Of a stretch of DNA of 64,000 nucleotides, positions 34,612-45,908 are shown piece after piece. The stretch covers positions 186,001 to 250,000 of the forward strand of contig MSJH02000578.1 of assembly GCA_001931875.2 (NCBI GenBank), in the 5' to 3' direction. Source of the DNA: Byssochlamys sp. IMV 00236 (taxonomy: Eukaryota; Ascomycota; Eurotiomycetes; Eurotiales; Thermoascaceae). The translations under genes were made by a program, and so were the position numbers. How positions within the stretch are numbered: the stretch's first letter is position 1; each line of letters begins with the position of its first letter. The notes beneath the pieces were generated by a model. It ran no database searches. It was given only the letters and a program-made list of their open reading frames with translations, and was not told where the DNA came from.

Positions 34612-37600
34612 ATGTCCGATACACTCTCTGACGCGGACAAGGTCAGTTCTCTAATCTATGCAGCCAGCTTTCCCCGGATTCTCCAGTACTGATCTCGGCC
34701 TAGATCCGCAACAAGCGTCTTGCGAAGCTCGCCTCACAGGCGCCGCCGTCGCAGTCTTCGTCGCAAGCTGCTGGAGCTTCAGAGCAGTCCTCCACAACGC
34801 CGTCAGAGGCGCCCTCAACACCGCAAGAGCCGCAAGCCCCACGGCCCCAGATAAATGTTCACAGTGCGCCCCCGTCACTGTCGCCATCGCCGCGACCCGA
34901 TATCCAGCAGTCAGATGGCAAGCGCATCAAGATAACACCTGCTCCTGGGATTTCGACGGTACCTGAGCGGCCGCAGTCGACGTCGATCCCTCCCAAGCGG
35001 CAAACACCGAAACCCGAAGAGTCTCTGGAGGCGTTTGAGGACCGGACGCTGAGCGCGATCTTCAAGCTATCACTGAAGGAGGACCGGCAGCAGGACATTC
35101 ATGGCCAGAAGCTCATCTACTTGCCCGGCTTACGGGCGGAGCTAGAGGAACAGGGACGAGACCTGCGGATAGATGTGTCCGTTCTGGACCAGGCTCTCCT
35201 CGAAGCAGCCTCAAACCTCGACAGGCAAAAGCCCTTGGATTATCTGCTACCATGCTGGAAGAGGGTCTCGAGGCTCTACAAGGGTTTCAAGAAGTCGCGT
35301 GATGATGATCCCAAATTTGACGTCATTCGGGAGGCCAGGCGCCTTTGCATGAGTTATTGTATCTTTGCGATTACCATGCCGGAGATGTTTGGGTATGTTC
35401 TATTGACTTCTTAGTTTATTGGTGGTCGCGATGAGGTTGCTGACGGGTGCCTTCGTATGCGATAGACTTGATCCCCCTGACCAGTCGCCGCTGAAGCCCT
35501 ACCTTCTCTTGGATCCAGAGGAGGACCGAGGTATTGACATGGATTTTCTCGTGGAGGCTGTACGCCGGTTCCCTGAAGATGAGAGTATCAAGCCAGCTTT
35601 CATATCCGCGGTGGAGGCGCTGAGCCAGGATCTTGCTGAGAAAAACATCAACGATGACTACAAGCCTTATGTCATGGTAAGCTAAGACATCTCAGTGCTT
35701 TATTCGCGTGCACTTTCTCACTTGCTCGCAGGCCCTACGAAATCTTGTCCGACATGCTGCTATCGCATCTGCTATTACAGAGTCTTCTATCTTTAATGCA
35801 ACCCAGGATCCCCCCACATTTGAGACGAAAACATTGTTGGGACCGTGGTTTCGGCTATCCCCTCTTCATGGTAGTGTCACGACTTCATATTTTTCTTCCC
35901 CGAAGACTAGGGACCAGGGCTATATTCTGACAGCCCAGAGGTCGCTGCGCATGACGCAGCAGATGCTTAATTCTGACCTACTAGATGTTATAAATCATCT
36001 AATCCGAGCGTCAAAAGATGCCAGAGAGAAAGTTTTGGATTGGTTTGCGACTGCGGTGAACATCAACCACAAGCGACGAGCAATGCAGGTTGATCCGAAG
36101 ACGGTTTCGTCGGACGGATTTATGTTCAACATTACGACATGCCTTGACCACCTCTGCGAGCCTTTCATGGATGCTGGATTCACTAAGGTAAGAGCTGGCG
36201 TCTGTATGTATCAGCACGCTTTAATCTGACTTGAGCAGATTGACAGGATCGATGCGGCCTATCTTCACCGGAAACCCCGCGTCAACATGCGGGACGAGAC
36301 AAAGATTAATGCTGACCAGCATGCCTCAGACGAATTCTATTCTAAGACCGTTGAAGGCACCAACAACTTTATCACTGAGATCTTTTTCTTGACCGTTGCT
36401 GCTCATCACTATGGCAGCGAGTCGCTTACGTCTAAGTTGGATCAGCTTGAGAAGGACCTCAGGCAGATGGAGGCCACTATTGCAAAGTTCGAGTTGGAGA
36501 GACACAAATGGATACACAACCCGATGCAACTACGTACATTCGAAGAAGCTCTCAAGAAGTACAAGGACAAGTTCGATCTTGGTCTTTCGTTCAAGTACAG
36601 CTTGCAGGGCGTCCTCTTTGATGATCAGTGGCAAGCCCGCTCCATGCTGTTTATGCGGTATGTGGCAGTATGGTTGCTACGAGTGGCGTCAGGCGTCGAC
36701 TTTCCGAAGCAGCAGATCAAGCTACCGCTGCCGGAGCAGCAGCCGGACGTCTGGAAGTGCCTTCCGGAGTACTTCCTGGATGACATTGTTAGCAACTTCA
36801 AGTTTATCATGTGGGCCATGCCCCAGATCATTACATCTACTGAGGGAGATGAGCTGGTTATGCTCTGCATCACCTTCCTTGAGAGTTCTGAATACGTCAA
36901 GAATCCCTATCTGAAAGCCGGACTGGTGTCCATCCTGTTCCGGGGAACATGGCCGCGGCCCGGGGGTGCTAGGGGTGTCCTTGTGGACCTCCTCAATTCC
37001 ATGCCTTTTGCTAACGAGTACCTTTTGCATGCTCTCATGAAGTTCTATATAGAGGCCGAGTTTACTGGCACGCACACGCAGTTCTTTGACAAGTTCAACA
37101 TCCGGTACGAGATTTTCCAGATCATCGAATGTATCTGGCCTAATACGCTTTACCGGACGAAGCTGTCGAACCAAGCGCAGCAGAACCTCGACTTCTTCGT
37201 GCGCTTCGTCAACCTGCTTCTCAATGACGTTACATTCGTGCTCGATGAATCGTTTGGTGCCTTCATGACCATTCATGACACGCAAGTTCTACTCAACCAG
37301 GCGGGAAGCACGATGGATCCAGCTCAGCGTCAGCAGAAAGAGGAGCAGCTTGCGGCAGCGCAGCGGAACGCAAAATCGTATATGCAGCTGACGAACATGA
37401 CTGTTGCGATGCTTAAGCTTTTTACAGAAGCGTTGGCTGACTCCTTCACGATGCGGGAAATCGTGCAGCGTCTGGCCGATATGCTCGACTACAACTTGGA
37501 CGCCATGGTGGGCCCTAAGAGCTCCAACCTCCGTGTCGACAATCTGCAGGAATATGGCTTTAGCCCCCGAACACTTCTCAGTGAGATCGTTGACGTGTAT

Positions 37601-38203
37601 CTCAATTTGATGGACAAGGAGAATTTCATTTACGCTGTTGCGCGTGATGGACGCTCGTACAAGCCTGAGAACTTTGAGAAAGCGGCCGAGATCCTCCGCA
37701 AATGGAGTTTGAAGTCACCCGAGGAGCTGAAGAAGTGGGAAATACTGCAGAAGAGAGTCCAGGCAGCTAAGAAGGAGGATGAGCAGGCAGAGGAGGACCT
37801 GGGAGAAGTCCCAGACGAGTTCTTGGGTATGTTCTTATCACGATTCAGCGCTCTGGAAGTGATTATGCTGACGGTTGTCATTAGACCCTCTCATCTATAC
37901 GCTGATGGAAGACCCCGTCATCCTCCCCGGCTCCAGAGTGACTATTGACCGAGCAACGATCCGTTCCCACTTGCTAAGCGATCCTCATGATCCGTTCAAC
38001 CGTATGCCTCTGAAGATCGAGGATGTCACGCCAGGTAAGACAAACCCACTTCTGTTCGACTTAGCAGGATATATGAACTGACGTGATGTTCGTTAGACAC
38101 CGAGCTTAAGGCTAAGATTGAGGCCTTCAAGGCGGAGCGCAAGGGAGCGAAGCATCGTCAAACGGCACAGGGAGCCGAAACCATGGACACTTCGTCCGGT
38201 TGA
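34612..38203 (+). CDS. UFD2: Ubiquitin conjugation factor E4 (U-box ligase Ufd2)
   Basis: Seven exons (34612-34641, 34704-35392, 35466-35676, 35732-36187, 36239-37826, 37885-38034, 38097-38203) give 1076 aa, usual for Ufd2. A 10-residue first exon ([10 protein letters not shown]) joins to [11 protein letters not shown] Ser/Pro-rich N-terminal region follows. The helical Ufd2 core runs about 130-980 and includes [50 protein letters not shown] and the motif around [19 protein letters not shown]. The U box is at about 992-1058 ([37 protein letters not shown]). The protein extends ubiquitin chains on substrates delivered by Cdc48. All six junctions agree with the family sequence and frame. A 3' tail of about 20 residues after the U box is polar. 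Confidence 0.95.
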
Positions 38204-38950
38204 GACAGTGACGCACTGCGCGTGGATTGCGTTGGGTAGGGGTTTTGGGGATTGCATATAGTTCGGTGTCGATATCGTGTTTCCACTTGTAACTGACCAC
38301 TGCTATCAAGACTTGCTACATTGAGACACAGTCTATATTGAAAGAAGCGCCTCGGTCCCGGGTCTGATGAGAGGCCGGCCGTGTCGGGGTGTCATATCAC
38401 GAGGAAACTTAACATGACCTACATGAGCTAGACTTTGAAGATAGTCGCTATGATGAGAACATATGAAATTGGCTAGACTGTAGAGATCGCATGTGCTGTA
38501 GCTATACTCGTACTCGTATATTTCCATTCGCACCAAAGATTTGTTTTGCATCACGTGCTGCAGTGACGCATGACAACGCCGGCGATGACGATTGATTATT
38601 TAACAGTTTGAACATCCCAACTAGTTAACTAGTTTGCTTTCCTTCACTGTGAGCGATCAGCATCGATACCAGCATGTAAATGGCATAGCGGTGTATTATT
38701 TATTTCCCGCTCAACCAACGCGTTTCCCATCCATGTTTCCCACTGGGCTTTAAGGAGCTCGGACGTTACACCACATAACTAGGTACAGTACTTATAAGAG
38801 TGTTAACTACTCGCCCCTTCTCGAGTTTCAACTGCTTCCCATAGCAGACAGACTTCTCTATTCATCTATCTACCTGAGATAGGGTCCTATATTTTAACCA
38901 AAGAGAAAAAGAAAAAGAACCCAAAAAAGGAGATTCAAAGAAAAGACAAA
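38204..38950. other. Intergenic region between UFD2 and 5-alpha-reductase-like gene
   Basis: 747 bp. Contains a direct/inverted CTAGTTAACTAG palindrome near 38621-38632 and an A-rich leader immediately before the next start (38900-38950). No gene supported. Confidence 0.45.
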
Positions 38951-40166
38951 ATGGGATCTATCAGTTCATCTTGTCTAAATTCAATTCCTCCCTTGGGGGA
39001 TTTCTTCCCGCCTACTCCGCAAGCATATGCCTTTCTCTTGAATACATTTCAGTATTTTCCATTGGTGAGTGAATTTAATTAATTTATTCTCTCTTTTTTT
39101 CCTAGTATGTGACTATATGAATATCAATTAACGAAAAAAAAAAACCACAACGCAGATAACACTCACCCAATGGCTAATATCCTACCATCCCGCGGGCAAA
39201 ACCTCTCTTCAAACCTCACGTCTAAACCTCCCTGGTCCGCTCGCATGGTGTCTCATGGAAATCGTCGGTCCCATCAACCTCATCTACATCCTGACCACCC
39301 TGCCCCCTGCAATCAATATATCCTCTCTCCCATTCTGGAATAAGCTCGTCGCTGCGCTTTATGTGATTCATTATATAAACCGCGCTATTATTAACCCGTT
39401 CTTCGCGGCACCGAGCATGTCGCCTATTCATGCGTTTATTATGGTTTCTGCGATGGCGTTTAATTGGTTCAATTCGTCGTGTTTGGCGGGTTGGTTGGTT
39501 GGGTATGAGACGCCTGTGACGGGCGGGTGGAAGGTTGATGGACGGTCGAAGTTGAGGCGGGAGGGTCCGCAGAATGCGGTGCAGAGGTATGCGCCGTTTG
39601 TGGGTGTGGGGATGTTTGTTATTGGGATGTTGGGGAATACTTATGCGGAGAGGACGTTGTATAAGTTGAGGAGAGAGGAAGCGGATCGGCGAGTCGAGGA
39701 ACGAGATCGAAATGAGAAGGAGGAGAAGAAGAAAGACATTACTTCTACTTCTTCTATTTCTGAAGAAGAAGAAAAAGAAAGGAAGAAAAACAAATACCAC
39801 AAGGTCTACGTCATTCCGCCAACTCGGGGAGTATTTCGCTCGATCCTCTATCCGCATTATGTCTTCGAGTGGCTTGAATGGATCGGTTTCGCTCTCGCGG
39901 GTACAGCGGTGTTTCCTTCTCGCAAGCCTGTGATTCCAACTTCGTATGCTACGCCGCCCATCACGCTCGCGCCGTGGCTTCGACCAGCGGCCGCGCTGGC
40001 GGATCGGTTCCAGGTCCCGTTGCCATTGCCGGCGGTGCTGTTCGTGGTGAATGCGGTTGCGAATATGTTGCCGCATGCGAGATGGGGGAGGAAGTGGTAT
40101 GTGGAGAAGTTCGGGGAGGGTGTTCAGGGAAGAGGAGCGGTAGTGCCGTGGTTTAAGTGGTTGTGA
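38951..40166 (+). CDS. Steroid 5-alpha-reductase family membrane enzyme
   Basis: Two exons (38951-39064 and 39156-40166; intron 91 nt) give 374 aa. Hydrophobic segments appear at about 80-95, 105-120, 138-158 and 195-212, and again in the C-terminal part. The C-terminal domain has the family layout: GVFRSILYPHYVFEWLEWIGFALAG (about 275-299), then VPLPLPAVLFVVNAVANMLPHARWGRKWYVEKFG, ending WFKWL. This matches 3-oxo-5-alpha-steroid 4-dehydrogenase-type reductases, which use NADPH to reduce steroid or polyprenoid double bonds in the ER membrane. The fungal substrate is unknown; sterol or dolichol pathways are possible. A charged Glu/Lys/Ser insert of about 45 residues (about 218-262) separates the membrane part from the catalytic end. 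Converges on KGD4. Confidence 0.8.
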
Positions 40167-40876
40167 AAGGAATGAGGCATATCCAGAGATAATGGCAGAA
40201 GAGCAGGAATGGGGAGAGATTTAGATAGGTAGATGAAATATGGTATAACCGATTGCTTTTCTGCGCCTGCCTAGAAACTAAAAAGCGATAAGCCATACAA
40301 AAAAAGGACAGCAAGGGGCAACAAGCAAGTCTTCTGCATGCTTTTCCAGAGGGGATAGCAATAACAACATTTATGTACGGATTCAACACCACAAATGAAA
40401 GATCCCCTGCCTCCAAGCTGAAGAAGACGACAGACCGGGGAAGAGCGCTGAAACGAGTAAGATCGGGAGAGTTGTAAACCAGACCACGGCATATCCCGTA
40501 CCGAAACAATAAGAAATCAAAGAAGAAAAGAAAAGACGGGAGAGGAGAAAGATGGCTTGTTTAATAAAACATAGACCCCATACCGGCTGGGAGGGTCGTT
40601 CTCCGCAAGCGTCGATGGGCGGTTCCGGGGTCATAATGACTGGCCGGATGACGGGGATGGGATAGAATCGGAGGGCAATTGGTCATATTAGATATCATCA
40701 TCTCATTGACGTTTTTCTCCACGATCGTGCTGTCTCCCCAATCGCCGCTCGTCCGCGTTCTGGACGGAACCACAGCCATCTCGTACATCAACCCCCGCGG
40801 GGTGCCTCTCCCAACCGTCGCCCATCTCGCCGTTCAACATCACACATTGGTTGATTGATTGATCGCTCGTACACGT
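40167..40876. other. Convergent 3' spacer
   Basis: 710 bp between stops of two convergent genes. An A/G-rich stretch lies at about 40505-40550. No gene supported. Confidence 0.4.
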
Positions 40877-41306
40877 TTAGTTGAACAGGCTGGCACCGCC
40901 GGTCTCGATGGCCTCGATCTCAGTCTCGGTCCAGGGCAGACGGTGGAAGCGCTGGGGCAGTTCATCGCGGTCGAAGAACTCGCCCGCCTTCGGCTCAACG
41001 GGGCCCAGAGCGGCACCGGGACGACGGCCAATCCATCCAGCGCCAACGGCAGCAGCGCCCAAAGGACCGTGCTGCTGGGCTTTGGCGCGATATGTCACGA
41101 AGGAGTCGGGCAGGCTGCCGGAGGGCGAGGCAGGATGAGCTCGGGGAGTGTGGTCGACGGAGGCTGGCGGAGATGGTGTTAGCACGCTGACGGGGCTCCA
41201 TTGAGCAGACACCTGATATCCTCTACATACTAGGCACAGAGCGTTTTCCGAGGAACCTGATGAGCGGGGTTCTGGCCGCGTTACGGAGAACAGAAGTGGC
41301 GTGCAT
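40877..41306 (-). CDS. KGD4: 2-oxoglutarate dehydrogenase subunit Kgd4 / Ymr31-type mitochondrial protein
   Basis: Exons in transcript order are 41306-41231 and 41163-40877 (intron 67 nt with GCTAAC branch), 120 aa. The N terminus MHATSVLRNAARTPLIRFLGKRS is a typical mitochondrial presequence, rich in Arg and lacking acid. The mature part has the family motif HPASPSGSLPDSFVTYRAKAQQHGPL and the terminal block ELPQRFHRLPWTETEIEAIETGGA. Once named mitoribosomal protein YMR-31/S36, this family is now known to anchor the E3 subunit to the 2-oxoglutarate dehydrogenase complex in the TCA cycle. The C-terminal signature makes the assignment firm despite the small size. It is divergent from MED18, 1.2 kb away. 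Confidence 0.9.
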
Positions 41307-42493
41307 TTTGGCTGGAGATGTGCTTTGGTGGCGGAGAGAGCGCAAGAGTCAGAGAATTATCGATATTCCGCGGGAAGAAGAACGGATCCGGCACTGTCCG
41401 CCCTGCTCAAGCTCAGGCTAGACGCGTCGTGTGGGAAAACGGGATGGTTGGGCGTATTAACTGAGCATTGATGGACTGACAGAGAGAGGAGGGAGAGAGA
41501 GAGAGAGAGACAGAAGAGATGGAATGGGATGGGCGATAAGTTAGTTAGTAAAGGCCCGTAGGTAATTCCGCCGTAGACAACCGCGTGCTGGTCCGACTGG
41601 CCCGAAGACGGGACTTGCTCTAAGTACGTATGGTCCTATCTACACTCGACGAACTAACTATGTCCTTTCTCTCCCCCGCGGACCCAATTACTGACTCTAG
41701 AGTCTAGAGTCTATAGCCGCTGGATTATTACGCTTTAGAGTATCGACTGCATTCCTGGCAGCGCGGGGGATCAATTGCTTGCGCCATCCGGCCTCTCTGC
41801 CGCATCATCGTCAAGCTCTCTTGCACGAAGCGCTGCAGTCCTGGTCATTGGAAGAACGTTCGTTGCCTGTGAAGAGGAACCAGAAAAAAGATCGGATGTG
41901 ATTACGCCCTAGAGCTCACGCTTGTGATTCTCGTGCTCTCAGAGACGCCTGGGGTCGCATCGGAACCGCTCACGCTCCAAGTCAGATCACTGCGATCGCT
42001 TCAATCCCGCGTTCCGATTGTCTTGTGTCTGGTGTCTGTGCCTGTCTGTCTATCTGCGACGGCCCCCCGCGCGGAGAAGAGCGTTCGATCTTCTCTCCCT
42101 CCATTCCAGGCTTCTCCGCACTCTGCGGGCACCGTGCTGACAGGCCAGTGCTCGCAGCCTATATCAAAAAATAGAACCCAGTCTTTACCTTAGCTGTCCT
42201 CGGTGAGCACCCTGTGGAGGGATCTGGCTACTACTCTTTGCCTCCCTTGGCGCCGTCGCAGCAGGGTCCTTTGGTCGTTCTTCTCTTGACTAAGAACGGA
42301 AAAGAAAATCACAGCATCCCCTTCGGGATTGGGATTCCTGGACACGGTGTGCGCCCGACACCTCAGTGTTGCTGCCTTTTTACCCATCTGGACTGTGCCG
42401 TAGACTTCTCGTGACAGGAATAGACGCCTTCGTGCCGCCTTCTACCCAGTCTTCCAGGACCTCTGGCGGAGACACAGATACGCCATTATCACG
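41307..42493. other. 1.2 kb divergent intergenic region
   Basis: Between the starts of KGD4 (minus) and MED18 (plus). Contains a GA microsatellite at 41489-41511 and a short TCTAGAGT direct repeat around 41695-41710. No gene supported. Confidence 0.45.
41489..41511. repeat. (GA)n microsatellite
   Basis: Run of GAGAGAGAGAGAGA within a purine-rich stretch upstream of KGD4. Confidence 0.85.
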
Positions 42494-43379
42494 ATGCATG
42501 AACTGCTTCTGTTCGCGTCCATCCCGGCGCACCAGCACCATGATTTGCTCCAGCAGCTGGCCGGTCTGACGGCCATGCAGCCCCGTTATCGGCTGGAGAG
42601 ACGTCTACTGTTCAAGGCATATCGAAAGCCGGGTTACGTGAACACCCGTATTGGGGGCAGTCAGGACCTGCAATCGTCGGAGATGCAACGCCTGACCAAG
42701 ATGCTCAATGGCGGCATGTACTACACCCAGGTTGTCGGACCGGTGCACGAAAGCGACTTTGGTTCCACCCCTCCGCCATTGATGGGTCCAGATGCCCCGG
42801 ATCTCGGGCCAGATGGGAAGCAGACGGCCGATCTGGAGTACGACTTTGACGAGCAGCCGTGGAGGCTCGAGTTCAGGGATATCCCCGAAGCGGGGACACG
42901 CTCCGCCGTCACCTCGCGAGTCATGTCCAACGCAACTCTTCCGCGGGGAGATGTGATCCTGCCCATGAGCGCCTGGGGTTACAGGTCTGTGCACTCTTTT
43001 CATACACAGGATCTATACTATTTTTCTTTAGCAGTCTTTAGCTGACCGTCATGCTAGCTTTGTAACCGAGTATGTTCTGGAAGGGCATGTCTTTGTCTAC
43101 AACGATATTGTCATCTTCATGCATCGCGTGCTGAACTTCCCCGACGATGGTCAGGACACCAGATCGCCGAGGCGGCGGCTGCCTCCTCTCAAAGACATGA
43201 CGCCGCTGGATAAAAGTGGCGGTTATGTGCTCCAGGCAGCCATTACCGTCCAGGATGGAGCCAATCCGGAGACCATGAAGATGGCGTCGCAGCACCTCTT
43301 CGGACTGCGAGAACAGCTCAAATCCGTAGTTCGCTTGGAGCAAGCAGATCGACTGGCACTAGACACGCGAGTAAAATAG
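42494..43379 (+). CDS. MED18: Mediator complex subunit 18 (Med18/Srb5)
   Basis: Two exons (42494-42984, 43058-43379) give 270 aa. The start [25 protein letters not shown] is the strongly conserved Med18 N terminus. [13 protein letters not shown] and the beta-strand segment [13 protein letters not shown] follow. The splice restores [29 protein letters not shown], and the C terminus carries [19 protein letters not shown] then a helix, as in the family. Med18 pairs with Med20 in the head module of Mediator, linking activators to RNA polymerase II in the nucleus. Intron 42985-43057 has a GTCTGT donor and a GCTGAC branch region. Confidence 0.94.
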
Positions 43380-43798
43380 AAAGAAACAGGCTATTAAACG
43401 TTTTATACATGTACGGTTATGATACCCCATAGCGCGGTGGATATTATTAGTTTTGGGCGTCAAAAAAAGAATTAAACTCTCTTGACAGAATTTTGTCATG
43501 ATATTCGTACATAGTTAGACGAATAATTACTTTGTGATACTACGTATCAACAAGAGGTATTATATATGGTTGGCTATCCCCGATCTCAATACAAATCTCA
43601 CATTGCGGACAACCAATATAGAACATGTGACTTCGTGAAGCTCACCTGCGCGTTCCTCGCGTCAAGCCACTCCCGATGCTCGAAGTTCCATCGCCCCGTC
43701 ACTTCAACTTTGAACCGCCCCCGGAGACTTCATCAGTGAGAATTAATTGAGATATTCCTGAACTTCTATTCACTATTCTCACCCTCCAAGCCTTCAGA
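43380..43798. other. Intergenic region between MED18 and PNKP gene
   Basis: 419 bp, AT-rich in the first half. Holds the MED18 3' flank and the PNKP promoter. Nothing else seen. Confidence 0.45.
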
Positions 43799-45908
43799 AT
43801 GGCCGGGGCAGGCAGTATGAAGAGGGCTGCCTCCCCCGCACGTGCGTCCATCTCTCCGCCTCCAGTAAAGCGAAAGATCGAATCCACGACCACTAGTGAG
43901 TTGACTGGATACTCTACAGAGATCTGACTGGAGCTACGATTCTAACTAAAGCTTCAGGCAAGACGGTCGCCTCGTTCTTCACTCCCGCCTCACAAAAGAA
44001 ACCCGAGAAGATCACCTGGAGGATCCTCAACAACAGCCTCATCATTGGGAGATACTCTACTGATCCGACAGAAAAACGACTCACGGAACCCGGAACAAGA
44101 CGGAAGATTGCAGCTTTCGATTTTGTAAGAGTTTACTTTCGTCTCGTCGGTTCAGGGTGCACGTTCACACGAGCTGATACATTTGATGCAGGACTCTACG
44201 TTGATAGCGACGGCATCCGGGAACAGATTCGCTCGCGATGCCAGGGATTGGAAGTGGTGGCATCCTACCGTTCCTACGAAGATAAAGGAGCTCAATGCTG
44301 ATGGGTGTGTCTGAGGTGGAAGCTAGATTTATAGCGGGCATGATGTGGACAGACAGGCTAATATCGAACCAGGTTCCAAGTCGTCGTCGTCTCGAACCAG
44401 AAGAAGATTAGTCTGCAAAAGGAGATCAAGGGTGGTCGGAGCGAGTCCAAGAGCCTTACAACATTCAAGGAGAAGGCCACGGCCGTGATGCGACAACTTG
44501 ATGTGCCCCTCAGTCTTTACGCAGCTACCCAATATGACGAATACAGGAAACCGCGAATGGGCATGTGGAGGGAGTTGGTGGAGGATTACGATCTCGACGT
44601 CGACGACAGTCTGGACCTCCAGAGTTCTTTCTTCATCGGAGATGCAGCTGGACGACCGGGAGACCACTCCAGTTGTGACCGGTAGGTGCTGCGGACAGGA
44701 TGGGAAGTACGAAGCGCAAGCACATACTGACCGATGCTACTCAGGGACTTCGCTGCGAACATCGGGATAACATTCAAGACGCCAGAAGAGTTCTTTCTTG
44801 GGAAGTCGCCCGAGCCAGTGTCACGAGCGTTCGACCCTGCAGTGTATATCAAGGAGGAATTAAGTGGTCCTAGTAAGTTGCATTTCATCCACCTCGGCTC
44901 ACATGTGTGAAGTCCTATCACTCAGACAGACTTCGTATTTATGTATTCTTCAACGTGCGATCACATGCATATGCAGTCGAGCTTACAGCGCGGGCTATAG
45001 AACCAGTGACCTTCGAGAAGCGCAACCCGCTCGACCTAGTCATCTTTTGCGGTAGTCCCGGAGCCGGAAAGTCGACATTCTATTGGAAGTACCTGCAGCC
45101 TCTTGGCTACGAGCGCGTGAACCAGGATATTCTTAAGACCGTATGCGTTGATCATTCCCGTCCTTGGTTGCCAATTCAAAGCTCCTGCTTGCATCTGTTC
45201 CATAATTGCGAACTGATCCGGCAGATAGACGTCAAGCTAACTATCCGTACAGCGCCAGAAATGCATCAAGGTCGCTCAGGAGCATCTTGCTGCTGGAAGA
45301 TCCGTTGCCGTCGGTATGTAACACTACCTATAGTGCCCTGTATTTTCGATTGGACACTACGGCCATTATCGTCGGTTCGACCGGTGCTACTACGCTCACC
45401 CCGATGTCCAATCCGTGCACCCCACGTTCTCTGTCATGTACATACGGCTGGTAGCTTTCGGGTATCAACATCAAGCATAAATCCGCGGGGCGCTAACCAC
45501 ATGCAACTTGCCAGATAACACGAACGCGGACCCGGAGACAAGAGCGTACTGGACTGAGATCGCGCGGCAGCATAAGATCCCTATCCGTGTTGTATACTTC
45601 ACCTCACCGCCCGAGTTGTGCCGACACAACGACGCTGTGCGTGCAGCAAATCGAGATCTGGTATGTAGAAACCCGTCGCATTTTGTGTTTTTAGACATGA
45701 AGGCCAGCAGAAAGAAGTAAAACTGAATCATTCGGGCAAATAGAACCCCGAATCCCGCACACTCCTCCCTGGCATCGCATTCGGTGATTTCGCCCGTCGC
45801 TTCCGACCCCCAGACCTCTCCGAAGGGTTCCAAGACATCACTCGTGTTGATTTCCGCTTTGAAGGTGACGAGGAAGCGAAAAAGAGATGGCGTCAGTACT
45901 GGATCTGA
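43799..45908 (+). CDS. pnk1: Bifunctional polynucleotide 3'-phosphatase / 5'-kinase (PNKP)
   Basis: Nine exons (43799-43895, 43958-44124, 44192-44304, 44373-44681, 44745-44872, 45001-45140, 45253-45313, 45515-45660, 45744-45908) give 441 aa. Residues 33-40 (SKTVASFF) resemble a PCNA-interacting box. The HAD-type phosphatase domain follows, with nucleophile motif D87-F-D-S-T91 split by an intron, VVVSNQKK, and FFIGDAAGRPGDHSSCDRDFAANIGI. The kinase domain starts near 285 with Walker A GSPGAGKST (289-297), then YERVNQDILKT and the Asp-containing strand SVAVDNTNADPETR. The enzyme repairs strand breaks by removing 3' phosphates and phosphorylating 5' ends in the nucleus. No FHA domain is present, as in fission yeast Pnk1. 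All eight splice joins keep frame; the 201-nt intron before exon 8 is the longest. Confidence 0.92.
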
